Origin: Dyadobacter sp. LHD-138 | GTDB taxonomy: Bacteria > Bacteroidota > Bacteroidia > Cytophagales > Spirosomataceae | Length of the DNA stretch: 64,000 nucleotides | Direction of reading: 5' to 3' | Assembly (NCBI RefSeq): GCF_030929615.1 | Contig: NZ_JAVFVU010000031.1 | Span: 1 to 64,000 of the forward strand | Notes under the pieces: generated by a model | Told to the model about the DNA's origin: nothing | The model's input: the letters and a program-made list of their open reading frames with translations, nothing else | The model's database searches: none | Program-made: the position numbers and the translations under genes | Shown: in pieces, positions 36,323 to 47,309 of the stretch | How positions within the stretch are numbered: the first letter of the stretch is position 1 | How the letters are laid out: each line of letters begins with the position of its first letter

Positions 36323-36359
36323 TAGCGCAAAATGAAGATTTAACACAATAAAATTAATT

Positions 36360-37121
36360 ATGCGAAAAAAAATAGTTGCCGGTAATTGGAAGATGAATAA
36401 GCTTGCAGATGAAGCAGTTGCTTTGGCATCTGAGCTTGTTAATATAGCAAATGATGAAGTAAAAGGAGACGTAAAAGTGATTCTTTGTCCTCCTGCCATC
36501 TATCTGACGACTCTTAAAAAATATATCGAGACTGCACCGAACTTTGCAATCGCTGCTCAGAACTGTTCAGATAAAGCATCGGGAGCGTTCACAGGTGAGA
36601 TTTCAGCAGCTATGCTTCAATCCATCGGTGTTGGATATGTATTGATCGGACACAGCGAACGTCGTCAGTATTTCGCTGAATCGAATGAATTACTTGCTGC
36701 AAAGGTTAACATTGCCCTTGAAAACGGTGTTTCGCCGATTTTCTGCTGTGGAGAATCTTTGGAACAAAGACAAAATGAAGATTATATCGGATTTGTAAAA
36801 AATCAGATCACGGAAAGTCTTTTCCACCTTTCTGCTGAGCAGTTGCTTTCTGTGGTTATCGCCTACGAACCAATCTGGGCGATCGGCACAGGCCTGACTG
36901 CCAGTGCAGAACAGGCTCAGGACATGCACGCAGCATTGCGTGCACACATCGCAGCTAAGTACGGAAGCGAAGTGGCTGAGGAAATTTCGATCCTTTACGG
37001 AGGAAGCGTTACAGCGGCCAGCGCCGATGAACTTTTTGCATCTCCTGATATCGATGGAGGCCTTGTAGGAGGTGCTTCGTTGAAATCCCGCGAGTTTATC
37101 AACATTATCAAAGCGAGATAA
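36360..37121 (+). CDS. tpiA: Triosephosphate isomerase
   Basis: Glycolytic TIM barrel interconverting glyceraldehyde 3-phosphate and dihydroxyacetone phosphate. Catalytic K11 (NWKMNK), H98 (IGHSERR) and E170 (AYEPIWAIGTG) are all present, with the phosphate-binding YGGSV near the C-terminus. 253 residues is standard. It is flanked by its own promoter element and a bidirectional terminator. Confidence 0.98.
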   Translation: MRKKIVAGNWKMNKLADEAVALASELVNIANDEVKGDVKVILCPPAIYLTTLKKYIETAPNFAIAAQNCSDKASGAFTGEISAAMLQSIGVGYVLIGHSERRQYFAESNELLAAKVNIALENGVSPIFCCGESLEQRQNEDYIGFVKNQITESLFHLSAEQLLSVVIAYEPIWAIGTGLTASAEQAQDMHAALRAHIAAKYGSEVAEEISILYGGSVTAASADELFASPDIDGGLVGGASLKSREFINIIKAR

Positions 37122-37129
37122 TCAAAACG

Positions 37130-37163
37130 AAAAAGGGTTATCTGTTACGGATAACCCTTTTTT
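37130..37163. terminator. Bidirectional terminator between tpiA and the OmpA-family gene
   Basis: AAAAAGGGTTATC pairs with GATAACCCTTTTT around a 7-nt loop (37130-37163), with A/T runs on both sides, between convergent stops at 37121 and 37183. Confidence 0.92.
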
Positions 37164-37182
37164 CCATTCTTTACCCGCAGTT

Positions 37183-38418
37183 TTATATCTGGGTAATTAC
37201 AAATTCCACCCGTCGGTTTTTCTTCCTTTCTGCCTCCGATCCATTTTTCGCAAGCGGTTTTGTAGCCCCAAATCCTTTTGCCTCTATACGCTGCGCATCG
37301 ATTCCTTTGTTGATTAAATAGGTTTTAACGGACCTGGCCCTGTTTTCAGATAATTCCAGGTTTTTGTCAAAATCACCCACGTTATCCGTGTGTCCTTCCA
37401 CCCTGATCCGGATATCCGGGTTTTCCTTCATCATTTCCGCCAGCCTGTCAAGCTCGGCAAAAGATTCAGTCAGGAGGGTAAATTTCGATGTTTCAAAATA
37501 GATATTCGGCAACGAAATCGTTTCTCCGACAGCCAATGGCGTCAGGTAAATATCTTTCGTGAAGGATCCTTTTGCGGATGAATCGGCAGGAGCCAGACTA
37601 AAATTAGTCCCATAATATCCCTTCGCCAAAATACGAAATTCATAAGTCGACTTGGGATCAATACCGATCCGGTAATTTCCGGAAGAAGATTTGAACTGCA
37701 GAGAATCGCCCTTTTCTACATACGTGATCTGGGCAGGAATCTGGCTTTTTGTTTTAGCATCGTAAACAGTCCCTTTGATCATGGCAAATTCCTCCTCCAC
37801 GACCACCGGAGACGGCTTTTCTTCGGTTTTCTCAGCCGGTTTGACTTCTGCTACGGACGGTTTGGGCTTTTCTTTCTGGGGAATGGTCTTCGCTACTGCT
37901 TTGGAATTTTTCTTCAAAGGGTTTTTAACCTTAACTCCGTAGAAGTTCCAGGTCGTTTCCGTTTTACTTTTTGGACGTCCTTCATAAAAATCAAAAACCT
38001 CAATACCTGGTGAAAGTCTTTCAAAATAAGCGACGAAATTAACCGTATCTCCAGCGTTAACTTCCTTTCTCATTTCTGTGGGGATGTCCTTTGCCTTGAT
38101 CAGCTTAAATTTTGTGTTAATATCTCCCGGCTTATACAAGCGTGTTTCAGGATCCAGCCCAATTGTAGATGATGTCATTCCCGGTCTCTGTCCAGGCATT
38201 CTTCTAAAAAACGGATCCAGTTGTCTGTTTCCTGGCATTTCCACTTCAACAAACTGCATGTAAATGATCGTATACTGATCCGTCAGCTCAACGCGCTTGA
38301 TTTTTACATAATCCGCCGATTGTTCCTCCACGGCCGGGTTTTCAGTTATTTGCCCGAAAGTAGCAGTAAGTGAAAGCACAATCGCGCAAATAAAGGTCAA
38401 AAGCGATTTATAAGTCAT
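37183..38418 (-). CDS. OmpA-family outer membrane protein with carboxypeptidase-regulatory-like domain
   Basis: A signal peptide (about residues 1-22, ending TFGQ) leads into an N-terminal domain I do not recognise (to about 160). A Lys/Pro/Glu-rich linker (about 165-205), a CarboxypepD_reg-like beta domain ([12 protein letters not shown] to KGYYGTNF) and a C-terminal OmpA peptidoglycan-binding domain complete it. The last has [23 protein letters not shown] and RRVEF. It probably links the outer membrane to the wall. 411 residues. Confidence 0.9.
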   Translation of the reverse strand: MTYKSLLTFICAIVLSLTATFGQITENPAVEEQSADYVKIKRVELTDQYTIIYMQFVEVEMPGNRQLDPFFRRMPGQRPGMTSSTIGLDPETRLYKPGDINTKFKLIKAKDIPTEMRKEVNAGDTVNFVAYFERLSPGIEVFDFYEGRPKSKTETTWNFYGVKVKNPLKKNSKAVAKTIPQKEKPKPSVAEVKPAEKTEEKPSPVVVEEEFAMIKGTVYDAKTKSQIPAQITYVEKGDSLQFKSSSGNYRIGIDPKSTYEFRILAKGYYGTNFSLAPADSSAKGSFTKDIYLTPLAVGETISLPNIYFETSKFTLLTESFAELDRLAEMMKENPDIRIRVEGHTDNVGDFDKNLELSENRARSVKTYLINKGIDAQRIEAKGFGATKPLAKNGSEAERKKNRRVEFVITQI

Positions 38419-38508
38419 GGTTATTCATTGTTAATTTTTACGAATTAACTTCAAAAACACCGGAGCACAGGGGATAGTTTGTTAAAAATTGTTAAACCGC
38501 TTTCTCCG

Positions 38509-39264
38509 CTATTTAAAAGGGATAAAAGAAGCCCAGAAACCGGGGTCATAACGCTCCCAGGCATGACAGGCAAAAGGCAGTTTCCTGCCTGTGATCTCAA
38601 ACGTAGCGGCCGGACTTTTCTCAAAAGAGAACTGTAACGCCTCCTGCCAGGTCGGCAGTTTCAGAAACAATTTCATTGGAATCAGCCTCGTTGCCTCCTG
38701 AGAAAACAACATATCCTCATTTCCCAGCCAGGCCGGATAAAATAAATTGTAAATTTTCAGATAACGCAGAAAAGCCGGGATCCGGCGAAGTGATAACCCT
38801 CCGTTCAGCACAAATCGGTTGCTGGAAAGTGCGTTGGCAAAAGTGTCTCTGGACGCTGCGGGCAACTTATCATATTCTTCCCGGTGCAGAGAGGGAGCAC
38901 CTATGTAGTCAAATCCTTTGCGACACCATTCCGTAAGTTCATCACGGAAAACGTAGGCATCCAGCTGATAGATCAGGATATATTCATAATCTGAAAAAGA
39001 TTTATAAAATCCTTCCCAGACCATCAAACGGTTGTACGCATCGATTCCGTTAAAATAAGCGTCGTCAAAAGAAATAAACTCGATGGAAGGAAATTCCTCT
39101 CTCAATTCAGGAAAATCAAGGCTATCAGGCTTGACTATTTTCACCGGATAGCTGGATAAAACCTTCATGCATTGCCGTAAAGACAATTTTTCCGGCTCGG
39201 TCAATACCAACTTATAAACGGGAATAACGACAGCAACTGAAAGATCCTGATGCGCTGATTTCAC
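38509..39264 (-). CDS. DUF5672-family putative glycosyltransferase
   Basis: The 251-residue protein starts AVVIPVYKL and has a central YILIYQLDAYVFRDEL with a DxD-like Asp, GAPSL and a C-terminal GNEDMLFSQEA, all features of the DUF5672 family often found in surface-glycan loci. No signal peptide or membrane helix. It is 16 nt downstream of the GT2 gene on the same strand, so the two likely act on the same glycan. Confidence 0.8.
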   Translation of the reverse strand: MKSAHQDLSVAVVIPVYKLVLTEPEKLSLRQCMKVLSSYPVKIVKPDSLDFPELREEFPSIEFISFDDAYFNGIDAYNRLMVWEGFYKSFSDYEYILIYQLDAYVFRDELTEWCRKGFDYIGAPSLHREEYDKLPAASRDTFANALSSNRFVLNGGLSLRRIPAFLRYLKIYNLFYPAWLGNEDMLFSQEATRLIPMKLFLKLPTWQEALQFSFEKSPAATFEITGRKLPFACHAWERYDPGFWASFIPFK

Positions 39265-39280
39265 TGGTTCGTGCGATTAA

Positions 39281-40258
39281 TTACTCAAACAGATCACCAA
39301 AGACCGGTAACCACCAGTCTTTACTGCTAAAACTATATTTTCCGTTGATCATATCCGTCACCACGGGAACAAACCGTCTCACCCGGTTCTTGGGAAGATT
39401 TGCCCTTTTACTGAAATGGTTCTTCGCCGCACGCAATTTCCGTAGCTTATCTTTTGGATAAAGCGGAACCTGCAACAGCAACAAATAAAGTTCCTCAAGC
39501 TTATCGGCCTTCTCCTGTAATGGAATCAGTTTTTCATCCCTGTCCCTTGAAAACCGGTCCCTGAATCGTACATATTCAACCTTCGCTCCGAAACCAACCT
39601 GCTGACTCGCGTGAATCCGGTATGAAACAAGCGGCTCATTGATAAATTCGATCTTTTCCTGAAGGCTTAAAATCATGGCGATATAAGCATCATGAATAAA
39701 ATCAGGAATATGTGTTGGAAAAGGCATCAACGCCGGCAAAGCAGATTTCCTGATGGCAAGCGTAGCGCCCGTCACGACAAATCCTTTAAACAGAATTTCA
39801 TGGGATTCCCCATGCATCCATTTATTCTGGGCCGCTTCATTAAACTCAATCTCCTCCCAGATCGTATGGCCGGTCGGTTTTGAGTCGTCATCCATAATCA
39901 TGGCGTCAGAGAAAACGGCATCGATTTCCGGATGCGCCTCAAAATAGGCGATTTGCTTTTTGACTTTATCTTCCCGCCAGGCATCATCCTGATCAGAAAA
40001 AAAGATTATATCTCCACGACAAAGTGAAAGGCACTTTTCAAAATTCTTGGTAGAGCCCAGGTTCTTTTCATTCTGATGAATGAAAACCGGGAAAGGTAAT
40101 TTTTCAGAAAACGATCTTAAAACCTGAATGGTGTCATCCGTTGACCCATCGTCACACACAACCAGTTCATCAACAGGGACTATCTGATTGGCAATGCTCT
40201 CCAACTGCTCCGGCAAAAATATTGCCCCGTTGTAAGTGCACATGGCCACTGAAATCAT
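39281..40258 (-). CDS. Glycosyltransferase family 2
   Basis: GT-A fold, inverting nucleotide-sugar transferase. The N-terminal MCTYNGAIFLPEQLESI, DDGSTDDT and the catalytic-region FFSDQDDAWREDKV are clear, the latter carrying the DxD-like metal site. The best resemblance is to rhamnosyl/LPS biosynthesis enzymes, but donor and acceptor are not assignable. 325 residues. It leads a two-gene unit with the DUF5672 gene. Confidence 0.9.
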   Translation of the reverse strand: MISVAMCTYNGAIFLPEQLESIANQIVPVDELVVCDDGSTDDTIQVLRSFSEKLPFPVFIHQNEKNLGSTKNFEKCLSLCRGDIIFFSDQDDAWREDKVKKQIAYFEAHPEIDAVFSDAMIMDDDSKPTGHTIWEEIEFNEAAQNKWMHGESHEILFKGFVVTGATLAIRKSALPALMPFPTHIPDFIHDAYIAMILSLQEKIEFINEPLVSYRIHASQQVGFGAKVEYVRFRDRFSRDRDEKLIPLQEKADKLEELYLLLLQVPLYPKDKLRKLRAAKNHFSKRANLPKNRVRRFVPVVTDMINGKYSFSSKDWWLPVFGDLFE

Positions 40259-40530
40259 ATTGTGTATCGAAAATTTGAATTACAAAAACGACGCAAGTTA
40301 CGAGCCTATTACATTTTTTCCATACTTTTAAACTTGTAACTTATTAAAATGATCTCTTTTCTTCCTCTGTATCAGCGAGAACAAATTTTAGTTTATTTTC
40401 TGAAATTCAACGTACTATCTTTAAAACCTCATAAAAAATATCGCCACCTATAAACTAGTTTGATTATACTTGTCAAAAACCGACTACGTATTCCCCCTTT
40501 AAAAATTTGAGCCATTAACAGTAAATTCCA
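40259..40530. other. AT-rich divergent intergenic region
   Basis: It contains TATCTTTA near 40420, close to but not matching TAnnTTTG, which could serve the plus-strand hypothetical gene. I see no RNA gene, repeat or coding frame. Confidence 0.35.
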
Positions 40531-41079
40531 ATGCCGATAGAAGATCAATTGAAAAAGGCAATCATCCAAATGCCGCAGAAAGAAAAGGATAAGTTGTTAA
40601 TCCGTCTTATCACAAAGGACACTACACTCACTGACAAACTCTATTTTGAACTGATTGAAGAATCATCAACCATTACAGAAAGACGGGAATCGATTATGGC
40701 CCGGGTCCTCAGATTATCCAAACATACGCAGGATACGCCTGGGTGGATTATGATGGACCTGAGAAGTTTGAGCGGTGACATTGCTTATCATGTAAAAGTA
40801 ACCAAAGACAAGCTGGGCGGACTGGAATTAAATATTTTTCTGCTTAATACCTTTTTGAACCAATATGCAGACAAGCTTCGCGTATATTCTTCACGATCAG
40901 ATAAATGTGCCTTATACATCGCTAAAAAGGCCCTTACGATCATGAACGCACTGAATAAGCTTCAAGATGATTACCGGGTGGATTACAAAAAGGACACAAA
41001 CCAGATGCTGGCACTGGTGCATCAGCTGTGTTCCAAAATGTACGCCAGGCAGTTCAATGTCCCTGAAGAATGGGAATAA
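40531..41079 (+). CDS. Hypothetical protein
   Basis: I do not recognise this 182-residue protein. It has no signal peptide or membrane segment, looks mostly helical, and begins MPIEDQLKKAIIQMPQKEKD. The middle contains QDTPGWIMMDLRSLSGDIAYHVKV. Only four Cys, or fewer, are scattered, with no metal-site spacing. Codon use looks like its neighbours. The next gene starts 83 nt downstream on the same strand, so they may or may not be co-transcribed. The frame is long, starts with ATG and has no competing frame, which supports it as a real gene. Confidence 0.75.
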   Translation: MPIEDQLKKAIIQMPQKEKDKLLIRLITKDTTLTDKLYFELIEESSTITERRESIMARVLRLSKHTQDTPGWIMMDLRSLSGDIAYHVKVTKDKLGGLELNIFLLNTFLNQYADKLRVYSSRSDKCALYIAKKALTIMNALNKLQDDYRVDYKKDTNQMLALVHQLCSKMYARQFNVPEEWE

Positions 41080-41162
41080 ACCCGGTTTTTAAATGTTAAT
41101 CCTGAGATAACAGACTAGTCCCTTTTTTTATATTTCTTGTCACCCGAAAAGCAATTTGTCCA

Positions 41163-41963
41163 ATGAACGGCAAAACAACAGCATTACTAATCATTGATAC
41201 GCAGTTTGATTTCTGCAATCCGAAAGGCACATTGTATGTTCCTGGTGCAGAAAATGATGTTGAAAGAATAGCACAGCTTATTGCCAATTATGGAGGGCAT
41301 ATCAATCAGATTTTTGTAACGCTTGACACACACCGGGTACTGGATATTGCACACCCTTTATTCTGGGAAGATCCTAACGGAAATACAGTCGCTCCTTTTA
41401 CTTTAATTACGTCACAGGCAGTAAAAGCCGGAAAATGGACTCCCCGTTATGAGAAGGAATATGTTTTATCCTATCTGGAAAAACTGGAAAATGAAGGTGA
41501 ATTTAAACATTTCATCTGGCCGGAACATTGCCTGGTTGGCTCACGTGGCGCGGCACTGGACGACACCATCCTGGATGCCATACTTGCCTGGACGCATCGT
41601 ACCGGTACGGACTATAAAGCAATCATAAAAGGCACAAACCCATTCACTGAGCATTTTGGAATATTCCGCGCACAGGTTCCCATTCCTGGGGATGAAGAAA
41701 CTGAGCTGGATCAGAATCTGATTTCCGAGCTGGAAGCATTTGACGAGATCATCATTGTCGGTGAGGCGCGGTCACATTGTGTGGCTACCAGTATCAAACA
41801 AATCCTGGTTTATGCTCCCGCCCTGATTCCCAAAGTTAAGGTACTGACAGACTGTATGTCTGATGTAACGGGATGGGGGCATCTGGCCGATCCGATTTTC
41901 AGTGAAGCGCAGGAAAAAGGTATTGTATTCAAAACATCCAAAGATATATTCACAACCTCATGA
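41163..41963 (+). CDS. Nicotinamidase/isochorismatase-like cysteine hydrolase
   Basis: Cysteine hydrolase of the isochorismatase superfamily. The catalytic Asp is in ALLIIDTQFDFC and the nucleophile Cys is in VGEARSHCVATS; the metal-ligand-like DTHRVLDIAHP follows the nicotinamidase pattern. At 266 residues it is longer than PncA (about 200), with an inserted middle segment. The reaction may be nicotinamide deamidation or another amide hydrolysis. Its stop overlaps the PAP2 start by 4 nt, so translation is coupled. Confidence 0.82.
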   Translation: MNGKTTALLIIDTQFDFCNPKGTLYVPGAENDVERIAQLIANYGGHINQIFVTLDTHRVLDIAHPLFWEDPNGNTVAPFTLITSQAVKAGKWTPRYEKEYVLSYLEKLENEGEFKHFIWPEHCLVGSRGAALDDTILDAILAWTHRTGTDYKAIIKGTNPFTEHFGIFRAQVPIPGDEETELDQNLISELEAFDEIIIVGEARSHCVATSIKQILVYAPALIPKVKVLTDCMSDVTGWGHLADPIFSEAQEKGIVFKTSKDIFTTS

Positions 41964-42616
41964 AATTCTTTTGTCTGCGTCACAGGTCCTACTTTCTGCC
42001 TTTTTTTGTTATATGGGCAATACTTGGCTTTCTTCAGATCCTGTTTTCCCAGAATTTTCTGATCCTGTTCGTCAACAAACACTGGACATCTCTGGCAGAC
42101 ATTTTTTTCAGGAATTTCACCTACGTTGGTGATGGCGCTTTCATTTTAGTTTCCGGGTTAATAGCTACCCTTTTTTCTTACCGGTTGGCCGTAAAAATAT
42201 TCCTTAGCTATGCGGTTTCGGGCATTTTTGTTCAATTTTTGAAGTCAATGATTTTTACTGAAATCTATCGGCCACCCAAGATTCTTGCTGAAATACTGCC
42301 ACTCCTGCATCAGGTCGATGGTGTTAAACTGCATCATTTCAACAGTTTTCCTTCGGGTCATACCACTTCTGCCTTTGCACTTTTTACCGTTCTCGCGCTG
42401 GAATGCAAGTCTTCCGCGCTGAAACCTTTGTTGCTGATCCCGCCGTTATTGGTTGCTTATTCGCGCATGTATCTTTTGGCCCATTTCCTTGGCGATGTGT
42501 ATGTGGCGGCTTTTGTAGGCATTCCGATATCCGTGCTCATTTATTTTTACATGAATCAATATTGGGAAACACAGTCCAATCCACGGCTTAATGGCGGACT
42601 CACGAAGTTGTTTTAG
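41960..42616 (+). CDS. PAP2-family membrane phosphatase
   Basis: Integral membrane acid phosphatase with about six hydrophobic segments. The PAP2 catalytic triplet is seen as KSMIFTEIYRPPK (KX6RP-like), FPSGHTTS and SRMYLLAHFLGDV. Such enzymes dephosphorylate lipid phosphates, for example undecaprenyl pyrophosphate or lipid A. It overlaps the preceding gene (ATGA) and is 43 nt from a GT39 transferase that would use a lipid-phosphate sugar, so a shared lipid-linked sugar cycle is likely. Confidence 0.9.
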   Translation: MKFFCLRHRSYFLPFFVIWAILGFLQILFSQNFLILFVNKHWTSLADIFFRNFTYVGDGAFILVSGLIATLFSYRLAVKIFLSYAVSGIFVQFLKSMIFTEIYRPPKILAEILPLLHQVDGVKLHHFNSFPSGHTTSAFALFTVLALECKSSALKPLLLIPPLLVAYSRMYLLAHFLGDVYVAAFVGIPISVLIYFYMNQYWETQSNPRLNGGLTKLF

Positions 42617-42659
42617 TATAAGTTTTCATACCAACATCACGGCATCAACACACTGATTA

Positions 42660-44222
42660 ATGCTTTTAACTGAAACAGGTCGAAAAATCTTTCTTGGTGT
42701 ATTCGTATTCTTCGGCTTTCTGTGGGGTATTGGCAATGCGCCGTTGTTTGACGAAGACGAAGGCTTTTTTGCAGAAGGAACCCGGGAAATGGCAGTACGC
42801 GGAGATTTCATTTCCACATTTGTAAACCAGGAACAGCGGTTCGACAAACCTCCCCTGACCAACTGGCTTCAATATGGTAGTGCACAGTTATTCGGTTGGA
42901 ACGAGTTTGCCATGCGCCTCCCCTCCTGCCTGGCTTCCGTCGCCTGGATGTTATTGATTTATCTTTTCACTCATAAGAAACTCGGCGAAAAAGCGGCTTT
43001 TTTTGCAACACTGATGGCCACCTCGTCCTTGCAGATTACCATCGTGGGTAAGGCAGCGCTCGCCGACGGGCTCCTGAATATGGCATTAACCGGCGCCATG
43101 TTTTCATTGTTTGAAATCATCCATCACTACAATCGAAAATACATCTGGGCCTTTTATGTTTTTACCGGAATTGGTTTTCTTGCCAAAGGACCCATTGCCG
43201 TATTAATTCCGGGAGCCGTTTTTATGATTTATCTGGTCAAATGGAAGTCTTGGAAAGCCATTCTTCGTTTGTTCAGCCCCGTTGGAATTTTGCTTTTTAT
43301 ACTGATTGCAGCGCCCTGGTATATGCTGGAATACCAGCAGAGCGGGGAGGCCTTCATCAGCGGTTTTTTTCTCAATCATAACGTCAACCGTTTTCAAACC
43401 GCTTTCGAAGGACATTATGGCGGAATACTATATTTTGTACCCGTTCTTTTGTTGGGACTGCTTCCTTTTACGGCTGTTGTTCTCAAATCTTTTAGCAAAA
43501 TCGGCTATATCTGGTCGAAAAAATGGCTTTCTTTTCTGTTGATCTGGTTTCTGTTTGTCTTTGTTCTCTTTTCCCTTTCCGGTACGAAACTTCATCATTA
43601 CATTATTTACGGTTATTCGCCTTTGTGTGTGCTGGGAGGCTGGTATGCGTCCGGCAATAACCGTTTGCCTATTGTCTGGCCTGCTTTTATTTTGCTGACC
43701 ATATTGACCATCATTCCTTTTCTAATCCCGCAGATCATACCAAAAATAGACGACGCCTATACGCTGGATGTCCTGCAAGGTGTTTCTGCTGAGTTTGATC
43801 TCTATTACACTGCTTATATGGCGATAATGCTCGTTATCCTGGTGATAACCTGGGTAAAAAAAGACTGGGACAATCAATGGCGCATGGGGATTACGGGGTT
43901 TGTCATTTTAATTACGATCAATGTTTTATGGATGCCGCGGTTGGGCGCCTTGCTTCAGGAGCCCGTAAAAGAAGCCGCGCTGACCGCTAAAAAACTTGGG
44001 CATAAAAATGTGCTAGTATTCAATCACTATAATCCCAGTTTTCATTTTTATTCCGGCCTGTACGCCGAAGAACGCGAACCCCTTGCCGGTGAAATTGTTT
44101 TTGCAAGAAAACACCGTTTGAAAGATTTTCCGGTAGAGAAAGTGTTTTACGAAAAGTATGGAATTATCCTGGCAAGAATCGGGAAAACACAGAATGATAT
44201 TGAGAGTATCAGAAAGCCATAA
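42660..44222 (+). CDS. ArnT-like glycosyltransferase family 39/83, polytopic
   Basis: Polyprenyl-phosphate-sugar-dependent transferase with about 11-12 transmembrane helices. The first periplasmic loop carries the acidic catalytic motif DEDEGFFAEGTREM and the KPPLTNWL motif typical of ArnT/PMT-like enzymes. 520 residues. It probably moves a sugar from a lipid carrier to lipid A, protein or another acceptor on the periplasmic side. It follows the PAP2 gene on the same strand. Confidence 0.88.
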   Translation: MLLTETGRKIFLGVFVFFGFLWGIGNAPLFDEDEGFFAEGTREMAVRGDFISTFVNQEQRFDKPPLTNWLQYGSAQLFGWNEFAMRLPSCLASVAWMLLIYLFTHKKLGEKAAFFATLMATSSLQITIVGKAALADGLLNMALTGAMFSLFEIIHHYNRKYIWAFYVFTGIGFLAKGPIAVLIPGAVFMIYLVKWKSWKAILRLFSPVGILLFILIAAPWYMLEYQQSGEAFISGFFLNHNVNRFQTAFEGHYGGILYFVPVLLLGLLPFTAVVLKSFSKIGYIWSKKWLSFLLIWFLFVFVLFSLSGTKLHHYIIYGYSPLCVLGGWYASGNNRLPIVWPAFILLTILTIIPFLIPQIIPKIDDAYTLDVLQGVSAEFDLYYTAYMAIMLVILVITWVKKDWDNQWRMGITGFVILITINVLWMPRLGALLQEPVKEAALTAKKLGHKNVLVFNHYNPSFHFYSGLYAEEREPLAGEIVFARKHRLKDFPVEKVFYEKYGIILARIGKTQNDIESIRKP

Positions 44223-44351
44223 TTAATTGTCACAATTTTTCGCCATCCGGTAATCCGCGCTAGGAAAGGCAAACTAATTCAACGATTTTTGGGTTAATCT
44301 TAAGATCGGGGTATTCAAAAACCCGCGCTAATCGACCTGATTTTCTACCAT

Positions 44352-47204
44352 ATGATGCAATTACCTGTGACCCGGATTGATGCTTCTCAATTTGACGAAT
44401 TAGATCCGAGAAAATATATTCTGATTAAAGGTGCACGTGTCAATAACCTGAAAAGCGTTGACGTGGCCATTCCAAGAAATAAGCTGGTTGTTATTACCGG
44501 ACTTTCAGGTTCCGGAAAATCTTCTCTTGCTTTTGACACGCTGTTCGCGGAAGGCCAGCGGATGTATGTCGAAAGTCTGAGCAGTTATGCGCGCCAGTTT
44601 TTAGGTCGTATGGAAAAACCTGAGGTGGAATACATCAAGGGAATTTCTCCGGCTATCGCTATCGAGCAAAAAGTAAATACGAGAAATCCCCGTTCCACGG
44701 TCGGTACTTCAACCGAGATTTATGATTATCTCAAACTTCTTTTCGCGCGGATCGGCCACACGTATTCCCCGGTTTCGGGAGATTTGGTACGAAAAGATTC
44801 CGTTACGGATGTGGTAAATTATATGCTGGATCAGGAAGAAGGCACCCGGGTTCTGATCGTGACACCGCTGCTCGTGCGCGATGGCAGATCCATGGCTGAC
44901 GAACTGACCATACTGCTCTCAAAGGGTTATAACCGGATCATGATAAACGATGAGACGGCTTATATCGAGGAAGTACTTGAAAAACCAGAGGCATTTCCCC
45001 TTGAAGGAAAAGATATTTTTATACTGATTGACCGCGCTTCTGTCCGCAAGGATGATGAGGATACCCAATATCGCCTTTCTGATTCTGTTCAAACGGCCTT
45101 TTTTGAAGGTGAAGGTGCGTGTTACGTGCAGGTTGTCGGTGGAGAGCAAAGGGTATTTTCTGACAAGTTTGAACTCGACGGAATCGTTTTTGAAGAACCA
45201 ACCGTCAATCTTTTCAGCTTCAACAATCCTTTCGGGGCTTGTCAACGTTGTGAAGGTTTTGGTAAGGTTTTAGGCATAGACCCCGAACTGGTTATTCCGG
45301 ATAAAAATCTTTCTGTTTACGACGGCGCCATTGCGCCCTGGCGTACGGAAAAAATGAGCGAATGGCTCGTGCCACTTGTTCGCAACGGGATCAAATTTGA
45401 TTTCCCGATTCACAGACCTTACAAGGATTTAACGCCTCAGCAAAAAGAATTACTCTGGACTGGTAATGAGTACTTTCAGGGGATCAATGATTTTGTCGCC
45501 GAGCTTGAATCACAAACGCATAAAATTCAGTACCGTGTTATGCTTTCGCGTTTCCGCGGACGCACGACCTGTCCGGATTGCCGCGGCTCCAGACTGAGAA
45601 AAGATGCTTCTTATGTAAAGGTAGGCGGCGCTTCCATTACCGATCTTGTGCTGATGCCGATTAAGGATGTGATTACTTTCTTCAATTCGATGGATATCAG
45701 TGAACACGACAGAGGCATTGCCAGACGTATTTTAACTGAAATTGAAACCCGGCTGGATTATATGAACCGTGTCGGTCTGGGCTATCTGACTTTAAATCGT
45801 CTGACAAATTCACTTTCCGGCGGGGAATTCCAACGGATCAAGCTGGCCACTTCGCTTGGCAGCGCGCTGGTGGGCTCCATGTATATTCTGGATGAACCTA
45901 GTATTGGTTTGCATCCAAGAGATACGCAAAGACTGGTGGGCGTACTCGAATCGCTCCGTGATTTGGGCAATACCGTCATCGTGGTGGAACATGAAGAAGA
46001 AGTTATGCACGCCGCGGATCAGATCATCGATATTGGCCCAGAGGCTGGTACAGGCGGTGGAAATCTTGTTTTTCAAGGAAATTGGGAAGAAATTAGGGAA
46101 CTGAAAGCCAACGGGAAAGTGCGCGGCATGCAATCGCATACGCTTGATTTCCTCCTGGGCGAAGATGCTATCCCGGTTCCTTCGGTTCGGCGAAAAACCT
46201 TGCATTTCCTTGAAATTAAGGGTGCACGTGAGAATAACCTGAAAGATCTGGACGTAAAAATTCCGCTGAATAACCTCACCGTTGTAACCGGGGTGAGTGG
46301 TTCAGGAAAATCGACTTTGATCCGGAAAATTTTATACCCGGCTCTGATGCGTCTCAAAGGCGAATTCAGTGAGGAAGTTGGGAAATTCAATGAGCTAAGC
46401 GGAAGTCTTGACCGCATTGACGCGATTGAAATGATTGACCAGAATCCCATTGGAAAATCATCCCGCTCCAATCCTGTAACCTATATCAAAGCTTACGACC
46501 ATATCCGTCAGATGATGTCTGATCTGCCATTATCGAAAGCGCGTGGTTATAAACCTTCTCATTTTTCATTCAATGTCGATGGGGGGCGCTGCGAAATTTG
46601 TCAGGGCGAGGGACAGGTGAAGGTGGAAATGCAGTTCATGGCGGATATCTACCTGACCTGTGAAGGTTGTAACGGAAAACGTTTCAAGCAGGAAATTCAG
46701 GAAGTACAATATGAAGGAAAAAATGTTTCGGATATTCTGGATCTGACGGTCGATGAAGCGATTGCTTTTTTCAAAAAATCAGAACCAAAACTGGCCGATA
46801 AATTAATGCCTTTGCAGGAAGTTGGCCTGGGTTATGTTGGTCTGGGTCAATCGTCCAATACACTTTCCGGCGGAGAGGCGCAGCGTGTAAAGTTAGCCTC
46901 GTTCCTTGGTAAAGGCTCTTCGCATAAAGGTAAAACCTTGTTCATTTTCGATGAACCTACTACTGGTCTTCATTTTCATGATATCAAAAAATTATTGAAG
47001 GCTATTAACGCGCTGGTCGACCAGGGTGACAGTGTGATCATCATTGAGCACAATATGGAAGTCATCAAGTGTGCCGACTGGGTTTTAGACCTGGGGCCGG
47101 AAGGTGGTGAAGGCGGGGGTTATCTCACTTTTGCCGGAACTCCCGAAGAAATGACTAAACTCGAAGGAAACTATACCGCTGATTTCCTGAAAGATAAGGT
47201 CTGA
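44352..47204 (+). CDS. uvrA: Excinuclease ABC subunit A
   Basis: Damage-sensing ATPase of nucleotide excision repair. Two ABC modules have Walker [10 protein letters not shown] (N-terminal half) and GVSGSGKST (C-terminal half), with signatures LSGGEFQRI and LSGGEAQRV. Zinc modules are CQRCEGFG with CPDCRGSRL, and CEICQGEG with CEGCNGK. 950 residues is the UvrA1 length. Either of the two Met codons at 44352/44355 may start it. uvrB and uvrC are not nearby. Confidence 0.97.
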   Translation: MMQLPVTRIDASQFDELDPRKYILIKGARVNNLKSVDVAIPRNKLVVITGLSGSGKSSLAFDTLFAEGQRMYVESLSSYARQFLGRMEKPEVEYIKGISPAIAIEQKVNTRNPRSTVGTSTEIYDYLKLLFARIGHTYSPVSGDLVRKDSVTDVVNYMLDQEEGTRVLIVTPLLVRDGRSMADELTILLSKGYNRIMINDETAYIEEVLEKPEAFPLEGKDIFILIDRASVRKDDEDTQYRLSDSVQTAFFEGEGACYVQVVGGEQRVFSDKFELDGIVFEEPTVNLFSFNNPFGACQRCEGFGKVLGIDPELVIPDKNLSVYDGAIAPWRTEKMSEWLVPLVRNGIKFDFPIHRPYKDLTPQQKELLWTGNEYFQGINDFVAELESQTHKIQYRVMLSRFRGRTTCPDCRGSRLRKDASYVKVGGASITDLVLMPIKDVITFFNSMDISEHDRGIARRILTEIETRLDYMNRVGLGYLTLNRLTNSLSGGEFQRIKLATSLGSALVGSMYILDEPSIGLHPRDTQRLVGVLESLRDLGNTVIVVEHEEEVMHAADQIIDIGPEAGTGGGNLVFQGNWEEIRELKANGKVRGMQSHTLDFLLGEDAIPVPSVRRKTLHFLEIKGARENNLKDLDVKIPLNNLTVVTGVSGSGKSTLIRKILYPALMRLKGEFSEEVGKFNELSGSLDRIDAIEMIDQNPIGKSSRSNPVTYIKAYDHIRQMMSDLPLSKARGYKPSHFSFNVDGGRCEICQGEGQVKVEMQFMADIYLTCEGCNGKRFKQEIQEVQYEGKNVSDILDLTVDEAIAFFKKSEPKLADKLMPLQEVGLGYVGLGQSSNTLSGGEAQRVKLASFLGKGSSHKGKTLFIFDEPTTGLHFHDIKKLLKAINALVDQGDSVIIIEHNMEVIKCADWVLDLGPEGGEGGGYLTFAGTPEEMTKLEGNYTADFLKDKV

Positions 47205-47309
47205 AATCAGCACCTGGAAAAAATTTAGTTGAAGTTGGAATAAAAATTGGAATTGCGAAATAAGTCACATAGATTTATGACACAATTCCATTTTTTTATT
47301 GATAGGAAT

